The notes: generated by a model from the sequence alone, not told the origin. 6,305 nucleotides of DNA from CAYNYI01 sp964401455 (GCA_964401455.1 CAYNYI010000136.1:1-6305), one strand, 5' to 3'; shown: positions 1 through 6,305, numbered from the stretch's first letter. Translations and numbers: made by a program.

Positions 1-64
1 GATACAAACTTTTAAAATCAACTGATTGTCCAGTTCACGCTGAAGCAGGACACCTTTTCCCCTG
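1..64. other. Non-coding or foreign segment abutting a truncated ABC gene
   Basis: This stretch should encode the membrane helices that precede the retained part of the downstream ABC half-transporter, but it does not. In the frame of that gene there are stops at 23-25 (tga) and 41-43 (tga). The other two forward frames give no hydrophobic ABC-like peptide, so a single simple frameshift does not restore the protein. ABC-like sequence seems to begin around 50-65. The reverse strand is open throughout in one frame (QRELDNQLIL is part of its translation), but 20 codons are too few to identify. The segment could be the edge of an insertion, a rearrangement junction or an assembly join; I cannot tell which. 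Confidence 0.45.
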
Positions 65-1318
65 GTGTTTGGGCTGATCTTTCTCTGGATGGCCGGGGGA
101 AGGGCTAAAAAGGGGTTCCAGGAATACCATAATGCCCTTGAAAAAATGAATGCGGCGGTTGTGGAATACGTGCGGGGAATGCCGGTTTTTAGAATTTTCG
201 GTTCCGCGGGCGATTCATTCAGGAAACTCACTGAATCTGTCTCCTTTTATAATACCTGGAGTCAGAAGATGAACAAGGATTATTCCAGCACCTACCCGGC
301 ATTTCTCACCGCCGCATCTTCTTCGCTGGTTTTTCTCGTGCCGGTCTCGGTAGCTCTGCTTAAAAACAGCCCTGACCAAACGCAAATCATTCCTGTTATT
401 CTTCTCTTTGTAATCGTCGGATCTGGATTCTTTTTCCCCCTGCTCAAACTGATGTTCATGGCGGGAATGCTCCAGCAAATCAATATTGGTGTTGACCGCA
501 TTGACAGTATTCTTAATCATGAAGAAATGAAAGAACATGATAAGGGCATCGATCCGGAAGATAATTCGATAGTATTCAATAAAGTGTGTTTTACTTATGA
601 CAAGGTCGAAGTACTCAATGAAGTCTCATTTCGTGCTGAGCCTGGAGAAATTACCGCTCTTGTTGGCCCGTCGGGGGCAGGAAAATCGACCATCGGACTT
701 TTGGCGGCCCGGTTCTGGAAGGTTAATTCGGGCAGAATCATGATTGGGGGAATAGATATACGGGAAATGTCGGGCGAACGGTTGATGAACCATTTCTCTT
801 TTGTTTTTCAGGACACCTTCCTTTTCTTTGACACTATCGGAGAGAATATCCGTATGGGTAACAGTGCCGCTACAAAAGAGGAAGTATTTGCCGCTGCAAA
901 AGCGGCGCAGTGCCATGAGTTTATCGAGCGGCTGCCTCAGGGGTATCGGACTATGGCCGGTGAAGGGGGCACCTATCTTTCGGGAGGAGAGCAGCAAAGA
1001 GTTGCAATTGCGCGGGCGATTATGAAAAACGCGCCGATTGTGATTCTCGATGAAGCTACCGCATATGCTGACCCGGAAAATGAAGGCAAAATTCTTGAAG
1101 GCTTGTCCCGGCTCATCAAGGGGAAAACCGTACTGATTATTGCGCATCGCCTTTCGACAATAAAGACAGCCGACAAAATACTTGTTGTCAACGATGGCCG
1201 TATTGCCGAAACCGGAACGCATGAAACACTCAATGCCAAAAACGGACTGTACAGCAGCATGTGGGAAACCTATTCCCGTGCCCGTGAATGGAAAATCAAC
1301 CCGGAGATACTATCATGA
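65..1318 (+). CDS. ABC half-transporter (permease-ATPase fusion), N-terminally truncated, possible pseudogene
   Basis: The product is a fused membrane-domain/ATPase subunit of an exporter-fold ABC transporter. It contains the end of TM4 (residues 1-10), a cytoplasmic coupling region with EYVRGMP (34-40), TM5 (about 80-99), TM6 (about 107-131) and a complete nucleotide-binding domain. Visible ATPase motifs are Walker A GPSGAGKST (201-209), Q-loop Gln249, signature LSGGE (305-309), Walker B IVILDE (325-330, catalytic Glu330) and switch His361. The D-loop reads AYADPENE instead of the common ASLDPENE. Complete family members are about 580 residues; this one has 417 and lacks TM1-3 and most of TM4. 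The start at 65 is a GTG with no convincing Shine-Dalgarno sequence, and in-frame stops lie just upstream, so the start is nominal. The C-terminus (SSMWETYSRAREW) resembles that of the next gene, pointing to paralogous partner subunits. By family resemblance (YbtP/IrtA-like) the intact pair may import a metal chelate; this is inference. The ATPase half is undamaged, so the break may be recent or artefactual. Confidence 0.85.
   Translation: MFGLIFLWMAGGRAKKGFQEYHNALEKMNAAVVEYVRGMPVFRIFGSAGDSFRKLTESVSFYNTWSQKMNKDYSSTYPAFLTAASSSLVFLVPVSVALLKNSPDQTQIIPVILLFVIVGSGFFFPLLKLMFMAGMLQQINIGVDRIDSILNHEEMKEHDKGIDPEDNSIVFNKVCFTYDKVEVLNEVSFRAEPGEITALVGPSGAGKSTIGLLAARFWKVNSGRIMIGGIDIREMSGERLMNHFSFVFQDTFLFFDTIGENIRMGNSAATKEEVFAAAKAAQCHEFIERLPQGYRTMAGEGGTYLSGGEQQRVAIARAIMKNAPIVILDEATAYADPENEGKILEGLSRLIKGKTVLIIAHRLSTIKTADKILVVNDGRIAETGTHETLNAKNGLYSSMWETYSRAREWKINPEILS
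1303..1307 (+). promoter_or_regulatory. Ribosome binding site of the second ABC gene
   Basis: GGAGA lies 7 nt before the ATG at 1315, inside the last codons of the first ABC gene. It favours the ATG at 1315 over the in-frame ATG at 1288, which has no comparable site and would give a nine-residue extension with no family-like sequence. The ATG overlaps the upstream TGA stop as ATGA, a usual arrangement for translational coupling. Confidence 0.7.
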
Positions 1319-3063
1319 ATATGTACAAAATGCTAAAAGCGGTAACAATGGGCGACACCAGACAACTGCGTCCGATGATCGGCTGGACACTGGCTGAATA
1401 TCTTTTCCGGGGAGCGCCCTATGGTATTCTGTTATGGGTTGTGTGGGAACTTTTCGAACCATTGAGCAGTCCGGGCAAAGCTCTTGACCTGAACGCTCTG
1501 TTGTGGGCGTCGTTATGGCTGGTTCTGTCACTTGCAATTCTCTATCTGATCAGTAAAAAAGCCTACGAGGAAGTGTATGTAAAAATGTACGATTTGTGCG
1601 CTAAAGGGCGCCTTTCTATAGGAGAACACCTTCGACGGGTATCGATGGGTTTTTTCAATGCTCGGGATCCCGGTGTCATTGGCTCCTATCTTATCGACGA
1701 CTATGCCAATGTGGAATTTCTGCTTACCCACATCTTTCCGCAGGTCGTGGGCGGTGTTGCCATGCCGGTTATTGTACTGCTTTTTCTTGCGCTTAATGAC
1801 TGGAAACTGGCTCTTATCTCAGCTCTTGTTATCCCGGCATCCCTGCCAGTTATGATTATGGCACGACTCTATATCCGTCACTTTGGTGCACGGCATCAAC
1901 GGGCAAAAGTTGATGCGTCATCGCGGATGCTAGAGTATGTGCAGGGGATGCGCCTGATCAAGGCGTTCAATCTGTCCGGAATCAGGTTTGACAGGCTGGA
2001 AAAAACATTCAACCGGCTGAGATCACTGAGCATCAAACTCGAAGCAGGTGCAGGGCCGGTTGTTGTCCTGTCGAGCTTTGTGCTGCATTCAGGGCTGACA
2101 CTCATTATTCTGTTTGGATTGACCTTCATGCTTGCCGGGACCATGCCGCTTCCTGTGTATATCATGTTTCTGATTGTCGGAGCGCGGGTCTATGAACCGC
2201 TTATCCAGGCATTTATGTTCTTGGCAGAGCTCAACTATTTCAAGCTCAGCGTAGAACGTCTCGAGGCGCTTCGTACGACACCGGCACTCGAAGGGGGCAA
2301 TCCGGATATGCTGCCGGACAATTACAACATTGCTTTTGTTAATGTCTCGTTTCGATACCACAGCACCGAAGTGCTCAAGGATGTAAGCCTGTTTGTTCCG
2401 GAAAAATCGCTTGTAGCGTTTGTCGGCCCGTCTGGTTCCGGAAAAACTACCATGACCAGACTGATCGCCCGGTTCTGGGATGTCAACAGCGGGGCCATAA
2501 GTATTGGGGGTAAAGACGTGCGCGCCTACGCGCCCGAAGTCGTTCTGGCATCGGTATCGATGGTGTTCCAGGATGTGCATCTGTTTAGTGACACCATACT
2601 CAACAATATTCGCATCGGCAGGAAAGATGCCGCCATGGACGATGTCATTTCGGCTGCGCAAAAAGCCCGTGCACACGATTTCATCAGTAAGCTTCCTCAA
2701 GGATATGATACGCTGGTCGGCGAAGGCGGTTCGACCCTTTCCGGAGGTGAAAAGCAGCGCATCTCCATTGCGCGTGCCATACTCAAGGACGCGCCGATTA
2801 TCCTGCTCGATGAGGCGACGGCATCCCTCGATCCGGAAAACGAGCTGTACATTCAGGAAGCGATCAACAGCCTTATCAAGGATAAAACTGTCATAATCAT
2901 AGCGCACCGGCTCAACACGGTAGTGCATGCCGACATGATTTTTATACTTGATGCTGGCAGGATAATACAGAAAGGAAGTCATCGACAGCTTCTTAAAACA
3001 GAAGGTCTTTATCGGCGGATGTGGGAAGAGCAGCAAAGGGTGAGGCGTTGGAAATTCAGATAA
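1315..3063 (+). CDS. ABC half-transporter (permease-ATPase fusion), YbtQ/IrtB-like
   Basis: This is a complete 582-residue half-transporter of normal length for the exporter-fold family. The N-terminal half has six predicted membrane helices: about 25-46, 61-80, 140-160, 164-183, 245-270 and 275-300. The coupling region carries LEYVQGM, which matches EYVRGM in the upstream subunit. The ATPase half has Walker A GPSGSGKTT (371-379), Q-loop Gln419, signature LSGGE (475-479), Walker B IILLDE (catalytic Glu500), D-loop ASLDPENE and switch His531. All catalytic residues are present. It overlaps the first ABC gene by 4 nt, so the two are probably co-translated and form a heterodimer in the inner membrane. 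The C-terminus (RRMWEEQQRVRRW) parallels that of the partner. Similar pairs next to TonB-dependent receptors include the siderophore importers YbtPQ and IrtAB, so import of a metal complex is the favoured role. Export of a small molecule or peptide cannot be excluded from sequence alone. Confidence 0.9.
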   Translation: MNMYKMLKAVTMGDTRQLRPMIGWTLAEYLFRGAPYGILLWVVWELFEPLSSPGKALDLNALLWASLWLVLSLAILYLISKKAYEEVYVKMYDLCAKGRLSIGEHLRRVSMGFFNARDPGVIGSYLIDDYANVEFLLTHIFPQVVGGVAMPVIVLLFLALNDWKLALISALVIPASLPVMIMARLYIRHFGARHQRAKVDASSRMLEYVQGMRLIKAFNLSGIRFDRLEKTFNRLRSLSIKLEAGAGPVVVLSSFVLHSGLTLIILFGLTFMLAGTMPLPVYIMFLIVGARVYEPLIQAFMFLAELNYFKLSVERLEALRTTPALEGGNPDMLPDNYNIAFVNVSFRYHSTEVLKDVSLFVPEKSLVAFVGPSGSGKTTMTRLIARFWDVNSGAISIGGKDVRAYAPEVVLASVSMVFQDVHLFSDTILNNIRIGRKDAAMDDVISAAQKARAHDFISKLPQGYDTLVGEGGSTLSGGEKQRISIARAILKDAPIILLDEATASLDPENELYIQEAINSLIKDKTVIIIAHRLNTVVHADMIFILDAGRIIQKGSHRQLLKTEGLYRRMWEEQQRVRRWKFR

Positions 3064-3116
3064 TATTTGCGATTTTATTGCTTATAAATAAAAGATTTTT
3101 TTATATTCTGTATCCT

Positions 3117-3494
3117 ATGCTCTGTTCCTCCCAAAAAACCGGGCGTTTTCTCTCCCTTGCGGCAGCTCTTCTGTTTTCGTTGAGCCTTCTTTTTCCGGTC
3201 ATTCACTTTTTTCAGATAGCATCTTACGCCAAACAGGACAATGCCTGCGAAAGCGATATTTGCCGCAATAAAAAACACGAAGGCGGCGAAGAGAACAGGC
3301 ATCACCATCACCATGATCCCGGCAAATGTCCTGTATGCAAACAGTATGATTCCTTACTTCTCAAGATTTTTGTTTGTATTGACGGACCCGAGGTCCCAGA
3401 AACACAAAAGCTTGAAATAGTTTGTCCGTTACCGCAGAAAAAAATTTACTTTGTTTCTTATCCTGCCCAACGTCCCCGTTCTCCGCCGGTATAG
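3117..3494 (+). CDS. Small exported Cys/His-rich protein, DUF2946-like, putative metal binder
   Basis: The protein has 125 residues if started at the ATG at 3117. That start places a basic N-terminus (K7, R10) before a hydrophobic run (about 11-29), as in a signal peptide or membrane anchor. In-frame codons further upstream lie in the end of the ABC gene and make no better N-terminus. After the anchor come C44-x4-C49, an acidic/polar linker, a run of five histidines followed by DP (62-68), then C71-P-V-C74, and lone cysteines at 87 and 103. The tail ends PRSPPV. The layout of N-terminal hydrophobic segment, His cluster, CPxC and a short R-x-PP-like tail recalls DUF2946-type small proteins, often found near metal-related TonB receptors; the assignment is from memory of the family pattern. 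A periplasmic role in binding or presenting Cu, Zn or a similar ion is inference. No clear Shine-Dalgarno sequence is visible. The gene lies 53 nt after the ABC pair and 102 nt before the receptor. Confidence 0.72.
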   Translation: MLCSSQKTGRFLSLAAALLFSLSLLFPVIHFFQIASYAKQDNACESDICRNKKHEGGEENRHHHHHDPGKCPVCKQYDSLLLKIFVCIDGPEVPETQKLEIVCPLPQKKIYFVSYPAQRPRSPPV

Positions 3495-3536
3495 TTTTTC
3501 AAAACAAAACGGAACATTTTTCTTAAAAGATTAAAT

Positions 3537-3567
3537 CATGCAGTTTCCCGTTAAGGGATACTGTGTG
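3537..3567 (+). promoter_or_regulatory. Inverted repeat upstream of the TonB receptor, candidate operator or leader hairpin
   Basis: CAGTTTCCC (3541-3549) and GGGATACTG (3555-3563) are inverted copies matching at 8 of 9 positions around the 5-nt centre GTTAA. As RNA the stem extends outward by two G-U pairs and two Watson-Crick pairs, to 3537 and 3567. No T-tract follows, so it is not an ordinary intrinsic terminator for the small gene. It ends 19 nt before the receptor's ribosome binding site. A weak -10-like TATGCT lies at 3569-3574 with only a poor -35 partner, in which case the repeat would sit in the promoter as a dimeric repressor site. It does not resemble the classical Fur box. Function is inferred from position only. 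Confidence 0.4.
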
Positions 3568-3586
3568 TTATGCTATACCATATAGA

Positions 3587-3591
3587 AAGGA
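3587..3591 (+). promoter_or_regulatory. Ribosome binding site fixing the receptor start
   Basis: AAGGA, within AGAAAGGA, lies 5 nt before the ATG at 3597. It decides between that ATG and the in-frame ATG at 3570. The 3570 start would put this site inside the coding region and add nine residues containing acidic and basic residues ahead of an otherwise normal signal peptide. Confidence 0.75.
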
Positions 3592-3596
3592 TTTTT

Positions 3597-5621
3597 ATGT
3601 TTATCAGAATAACTATATCAGCATTCTTGCTGGTATCTCTTTCCGGAATTCCGGTGTTTTCCGGTGAAATCTTTGAGCTTGATAAAATAGTAGTCAAATC
3701 CGAAGAAAAACTGAAAGATGATGAGATTGATGAATACACCATGCAAACAAAAAAAGTCGCGGATATCTCGGAAATCCTCGCGAATGAAATGGCGGAAGTT
3801 AATATTATCCGTAAAGGCGGATATGGTAACGAGGTTTCGGTAAGAGGCTTCGGAAAATCGAACCTGCGGGTGACTGTTGACGGAAGCATAGTGGAAGGGG
3901 CATGCGGAAGCAGGAAAGACCCGTCTCTTTCGCATATTAACATGCTGTCTGTTGACAAAATCAAAGTGAGACAGGGGCCTTTTGATGTCACAGAAGCAGG
4001 TGCTCTCGGAGGCGGGGTTTCGGTTATTACACGCAATCCTGCTGAAGATTTTGACGGCGTGGTATCGTTTAAAACAGGAAGTTTCGGATTTTTCAGCGGC
4101 GGAACGGTGTTGTCCGGCGGTAATAGCTCTGTTCAGGGTTTGTTCGGTTATAATTTTTCCCGTTCAGGGCAATATATAGATGGAAATGGCGAGAAACTTG
4201 GAAGCTTTTCTCCCGCCGGCCGTCCTTTGCAAAAGGAAAAAGATAATATTGAAGCTTTCAGAAAAAATGATTTATGGGGTAAGCTTAAGCTGATTCCGTT
4301 TGAAAAACAGGAACTGCTTTTATCTTTTTCATATGGAGTGGGGCAGGATATTTTGGCACCACGGGTAGGAATGGATATAGAGGAAGAAAAAACCATATTG
4401 GCCAATGCGGAATATACTGTAAAAACTGCCGGAAAGTATTCCGACCGTTTGAAAATTAATATATACCGCAACAGTACGGGTCACAATCCGTCGGATAAAA
4501 ACAGGGTTCTTGTCGGTCCTCCGCCTTTTAACAGGAGCAACGAGGTCCTTTCGGTTATTTCCGGGGGCAAGATAGAAAATCTGGTTTCGGCAGGTAAATT
4601 TCTTCTTACCTATGGATCTGATATATACTTCAGAAACTGGGACGGGGAAATGTACAATGATTTGAACAAAGAAGTAATGTCAAAAGAACTTTTTCCGGAT
4701 GTAGATGAAGTAAACGCGGGTTATTATCTGCAGGCCGACAGAAAAATCGGGAGTTGGTTTTTTTCGTCGGGAATAAGATTAGACCATTTTTCGAGTGAAG
4801 CCGGTGACACGCTTTATAATTCTCAGTCTTATCTTGATACGAAGACAAATGAGAGAAGCAATACTCTTCCGTCCGGATATGTTTCGTGCCGGAATACTGT
4901 TAACGAAAATTTGGAAATTTTCGCGGCCGCAGGCCAGAGTGCAAGAACCCCGACTGCCGCGGAAAGATATTTGCAGCCGCCCCGGGGAGCGGCTTTTGCC
5001 GGAAACCCCGACCTGGAGCCGACAGTCAACAGAGAAATAGACGCGGGGTTCGAGGCTCTTGTTCTTAAAGAAATAAGGCTAAAGCTGAAAGGTTTTTACA
5101 GTTCTCTGACAGACTATATTTATCAGCAAGCTCCTCCGCAGACATGGTGTAATATAGACGCCGAGATTTACGGAGCTGACGCAGGGCTTTCGGTTAAAAT
5201 AATCGAAACCTTAGGGCTGGATGTCTCGGCAGCCTATCAGCGGGGAAATAAAAAGACTTTTCCGGAAAACAACAGTGATGAAGATCTCTCGGAGATACCG
5301 CCTTTGAAAACAAAAGCAGGTTTAAGATATCAAAAAAACAGTATTTTCGGATCTGTGGACTGGATTTATTCGGACAAGTTCGGATATGCCGATACTGATG
5401 CCGGAGAAAAAACCATGGACAGCTGGAATATTCTTAATATCGGCGCGGGTTTTGAAATCGGGCCGGCACTTTTGTCCGCCGGCATAGAAAATCTTTTAAA
5501 CAAAAGATACGCTTCGGCCAATTCTTATGAATGGGACGTGGTGTCAGGGTCGGCCGCAGATCCTTCAATAATTAATGAACCTGGCAGGAATTTTTATACG
5601 GGTGTTTCCGTTAAGTTCTGA
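3597..5621 (+). CDS. TonB-dependent outer-membrane receptor, OprC/NosA-like plug, probable metal or metal-chelate uptake
   Basis: This 674-residue protein is an outer-membrane gated channel driven by TonB-ExbBD. The signal peptide spans residues 1 to about 22 (cleavage near VFS-G). DKIVVKSE (29-36) resembles a TonB box. The plug follows (about 48-155) with VSVRGFG, VTVDG, VRQGPFDV and GALGGGVSVITRNP. The barrel carries the usual receptor motif SARTPTAAERY then GNPDLEPT, a late IENLLNKRY, and ends in Phe as expected for BAM-assembled proteins. Length is normal and no frame break is seen. Within the plug, GACGSRKDP places Cys103 where OprC/NosA-type copper receptors have a C-x3-M pair, but the Met position is Lys107. 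No HxM motif occurs; the only histidines after the signal peptide are in SHIN, GHNP and DHFS. Copper is therefore uncertain and another metal or chelate is possible. The gene follows the ABC pair and the His-rich small protein on the same strand and ends at a strong terminator, which supports one uptake locus. A separate promoter in the 102-nt gap is possible. Confidence 0.93.
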   Translation: MFIRITISAFLLVSLSGIPVFSGEIFELDKIVVKSEEKLKDDEIDEYTMQTKKVADISEILANEMAEVNIIRKGGYGNEVSVRGFGKSNLRVTVDGSIVEGACGSRKDPSLSHINMLSVDKIKVRQGPFDVTEAGALGGGVSVITRNPAEDFDGVVSFKTGSFGFFSGGTVLSGGNSSVQGLFGYNFSRSGQYIDGNGEKLGSFSPAGRPLQKEKDNIEAFRKNDLWGKLKLIPFEKQELLLSFSYGVGQDILAPRVGMDIEEEKTILANAEYTVKTAGKYSDRLKINIYRNSTGHNPSDKNRVLVGPPPFNRSNEVLSVISGGKIENLVSAGKFLLTYGSDIYFRNWDGEMYNDLNKEVMSKELFPDVDEVNAGYYLQADRKIGSWFFSSGIRLDHFSSEAGDTLYNSQSYLDTKTNERSNTLPSGYVSCRNTVNENLEIFAAAGQSARTPTAAERYLQPPRGAAFAGNPDLEPTVNREIDAGFEALVLKEIRLKLKGFYSSLTDYIYQQAPPQTWCNIDAEIYGADAGLSVKIIETLGLDVSAAYQRGNKKTFPENNSDEDLSEIPPLKTKAGLRYQKNSIFGSVDWIYSDKFGYADTDAGEKTMDSWNILNIGAGFEIGPALLSAGIENLLNKRYASANSYEWDVVSGSAADPSIINEPGRNFYTGVSVKF

Positions 5622-5640
5622 TTAATCTTATCAAATTCAT

Positions 5641-5686
5641 CCCCGGAATTTTTACAGAGTGAAAATTCCGGGGGCTGTTTTTTTTT
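5641..5686 (+). terminator. Rho-independent terminator after the TonB receptor
   Basis: CCCCGGAATTTT (5641-5652) pairs perfectly with AAAATTCCGGGG (5662-5673) around a 9-nt loop, giving a 12-bp stem. After GCTG, a run of nine T follows (5678-5686). It begins 20 nt after the receptor stop and would end the plus-strand transcript. On the minus strand the stem is not followed by a T-run, so it is probably one-directional, although it separates two convergent genes. Confidence 0.92.
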
Positions 5687-5702
5687 CCTGAAATAAGAAA
5701 GC

Positions 5703-6305
5703 TTATCTCTTCTTCAGCCCGGAAATCTTCCTGGTGGAAAGCCCGGTAATTTCAGAAATATCTTTTATCGTATATCCTTTAGCCAGCATCTTCCGGGCAG
5801 ATTCAATTTTGCCTTCCTCGATACCTTTCTCAAAACCTTGTTTAACATCCTGTTTTCTGATATTTTTAAAACTCTCTGTAAATATCGACATGCCTTCCTC
5901 CAGGGACAATTTTTCTATCTTTCTATTAATATATTCTGTTTCTTTAGATTTATCAAATAAATTGAGGAGAAAATTCTTCAAATCATTTACTTCGGAAGCA
6001 TTTTCTTTTTTTATAATCTCTTTTATTATTGAGAAATTCCTGTCAACTTCTTCAGGATTGGTATTCTCGGCTATCATGGCTGCCGAAAGGGCGGTATGAA
6101 TCTTTTCCAGATCATCTCTTTTATATTCATTAATACATATCTGGTAATATTTGAGAGATGGAATATACCGCTTTGGAATGTCATTACTTATCAGGTCTTG
6201 TAATTCAACCGGTGCGTTCCAGGTGGATTTTCCGCTGTAAACCAATACGGGTGTAATAGCTAGTATTTGATCTGACACTTCATATATTTTAAGCCACCTT
6301 TTCAT
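5703..6305 (-). CDS. Rpn-family (PD-(D/E)XK nuclease / transposase_31-like) protein, partial, C-terminal part
   Basis: Two hundred residues are visible, ending in TAA at 5705-5703. The ATG at the very edge (6305) is probably internal. Family members are usually about 280-330 residues and carry a PD-(D/E)XK nuclease domain before the TPVLVYSGKSTWNAP segment (about 19-33), which matches the P-V-x-x-Y-x-G-K-x-x-W-x-A-P pattern of Rpn/YhgA-like proteins. The middle is helical and charged. It leads into GFEKGIEEGKIESARKML (about 157-174) and a terminal helix-turn-helix-like stretch, YTIKDISEITGLSTRKISG, both typical of this family's tail. Rpn proteins (RpnA of E. coli) are DNA endonucleases that promote RecA-independent recombination; several members are now linked to phage defence. 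Whether this copy is active cannot be judged without its catalytic N-terminus. It is markedly more AT-rich than the other genes, consistent with horizontal origin, and convergent with the receptor, so not part of that operon. Confidence 0.82.
   Translation of the reverse strand: MKRWLKIYEVSDQILAITPVLVYSGKSTWNAPVELQDLISNDIPKRYIPSLKYYQICINEYKRDDLEKIHTALSAAMIAENTNPEEVDRNFSIIKEIIKKENASEVNDLKNFLLNLFDKSKETEYINRKIEKLSLEEGMSIFTESFKNIRKQDVKQGFEKGIEEGKIESARKMLAKGYTIKDISEITGLSTRKISGLKKR

Noticed and set aside
1..60. Open minus-strand frame (includes QRELDNQLIL) as the edge of a transposase or other gene
   Set aside because: Only about 20 codons before the window ends, no start codon and no motif I can recognise. 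It is mentioned only as a possible clue to the junction.
2089..3036. Long open frame of 315 codons on the minus strand
   Set aside because: It lies wholly antisense to the second ABC gene, whose ATPase motifs are all in the plus frame. Its translation shows no recognisable domain and it is a typical shadow frame. The same applies to the minus-strand frames at 626-1222 and 3551-4036.
3078..3107. Possible promoter TTGCTT-18 nt-TATATT before the small gene
   Set aside because: The -10-like element is only 9 nt from the ATG, so the transcript would be nearly leaderless, and the region is generally AT-rich, so such matches are expected by chance.
3086..3107. AT-only hairpin with T-run after the second ABC gene as a terminator
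   Set aside because: The pairing is almost entirely A-T and too weak for an intrinsic terminator. The T-run lies inside an AT-rich stretch just before the next gene.
3021..3116. Extended start at 3021 for the small exported protein
   Set aside because: The extension overlaps the end of the ABC gene and has no ribosome binding site, and the ATG at 3117 gives a normal signal-peptide layout.
3643..3654. Perfect 12-bp palindrome CCGGAATTCCGG
   Set aside because: It lies within the signal-peptide codons of the receptor, has no partner copy in a regulatory position, and can be explained by chance in coding DNA.
1..6305. tRNA, rRNA, CRISPR array, riboswitch or insertion-sequence terminal repeats
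   Set aside because: I saw no direct-repeat array, no tRNA-like cloverleaf, no recognised riboswitch core and no paired terminal inverted repeats in the window.

Overview
The window looks like chromosomal DNA of a Gram-negative bacterium. It encodes an outer-membrane TonB-dependent receptor with a signal peptide, a TonB-box-like stretch and a C-terminal aromatic residue. The taxon cannot be fixed from sequence alone. The gene mix (paired ABC half-transporters, a TonB receptor and an Rpn/PD-(D/E)XK 'transposase'-type protein) would suit an anaerobic lineage such as Desulfobacterota or Chlorobiota, but that is a guess. By eye, base composition falls from clearly GC-richer ABC genes, through a mid-range receptor gene, to a strikingly AT-rich gene at the right edge.

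Layout: (1) Positions 1-64 are a short segment with no recognisable coding content, and stops in the ABC frame at 23 and 41. (2) 65-1318 is an ABC half-transporter lacking its first three to four membrane helices. (3) 1315-3063 is a complete ABC half-transporter that overlaps the first by ATGA. (4) 3117-3494 is a small exported Cys/His-rich protein resembling DUF2946-type proteins. (5) 3495-3596 is intergenic and holds a well-formed inverted repeat just upstream of the receptor. (6) 3597-5621 is a TonB-dependent receptor, followed by a strong intrinsic terminator. (7) 5703-6305, on the minus strand and convergent, is the C-terminal part of an Rpn-family protein that runs off the window.

The four plus-strand genes read as one uptake locus. 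The receptor would bring a metal or metal chelate across the outer membrane. The small His/Cys protein may bind metal in the periplasm. The ABC pair belongs by sequence style to the exporter-fold family that includes the siderophore importers YbtPQ and IrtAB, and would act at the inner membrane. The plug of the receptor has a GAC-x3-x-DP segment like that of OprC/NosA-type copper receptors, but the expected methionine is lysine, so the substrate may not be copper. The substrate is inferred, not shown. The broken 5' end of the first ABC gene raises the possibility that the inner-membrane step is damaged in this genome, unless it is an assembly or sequence-edge effect.
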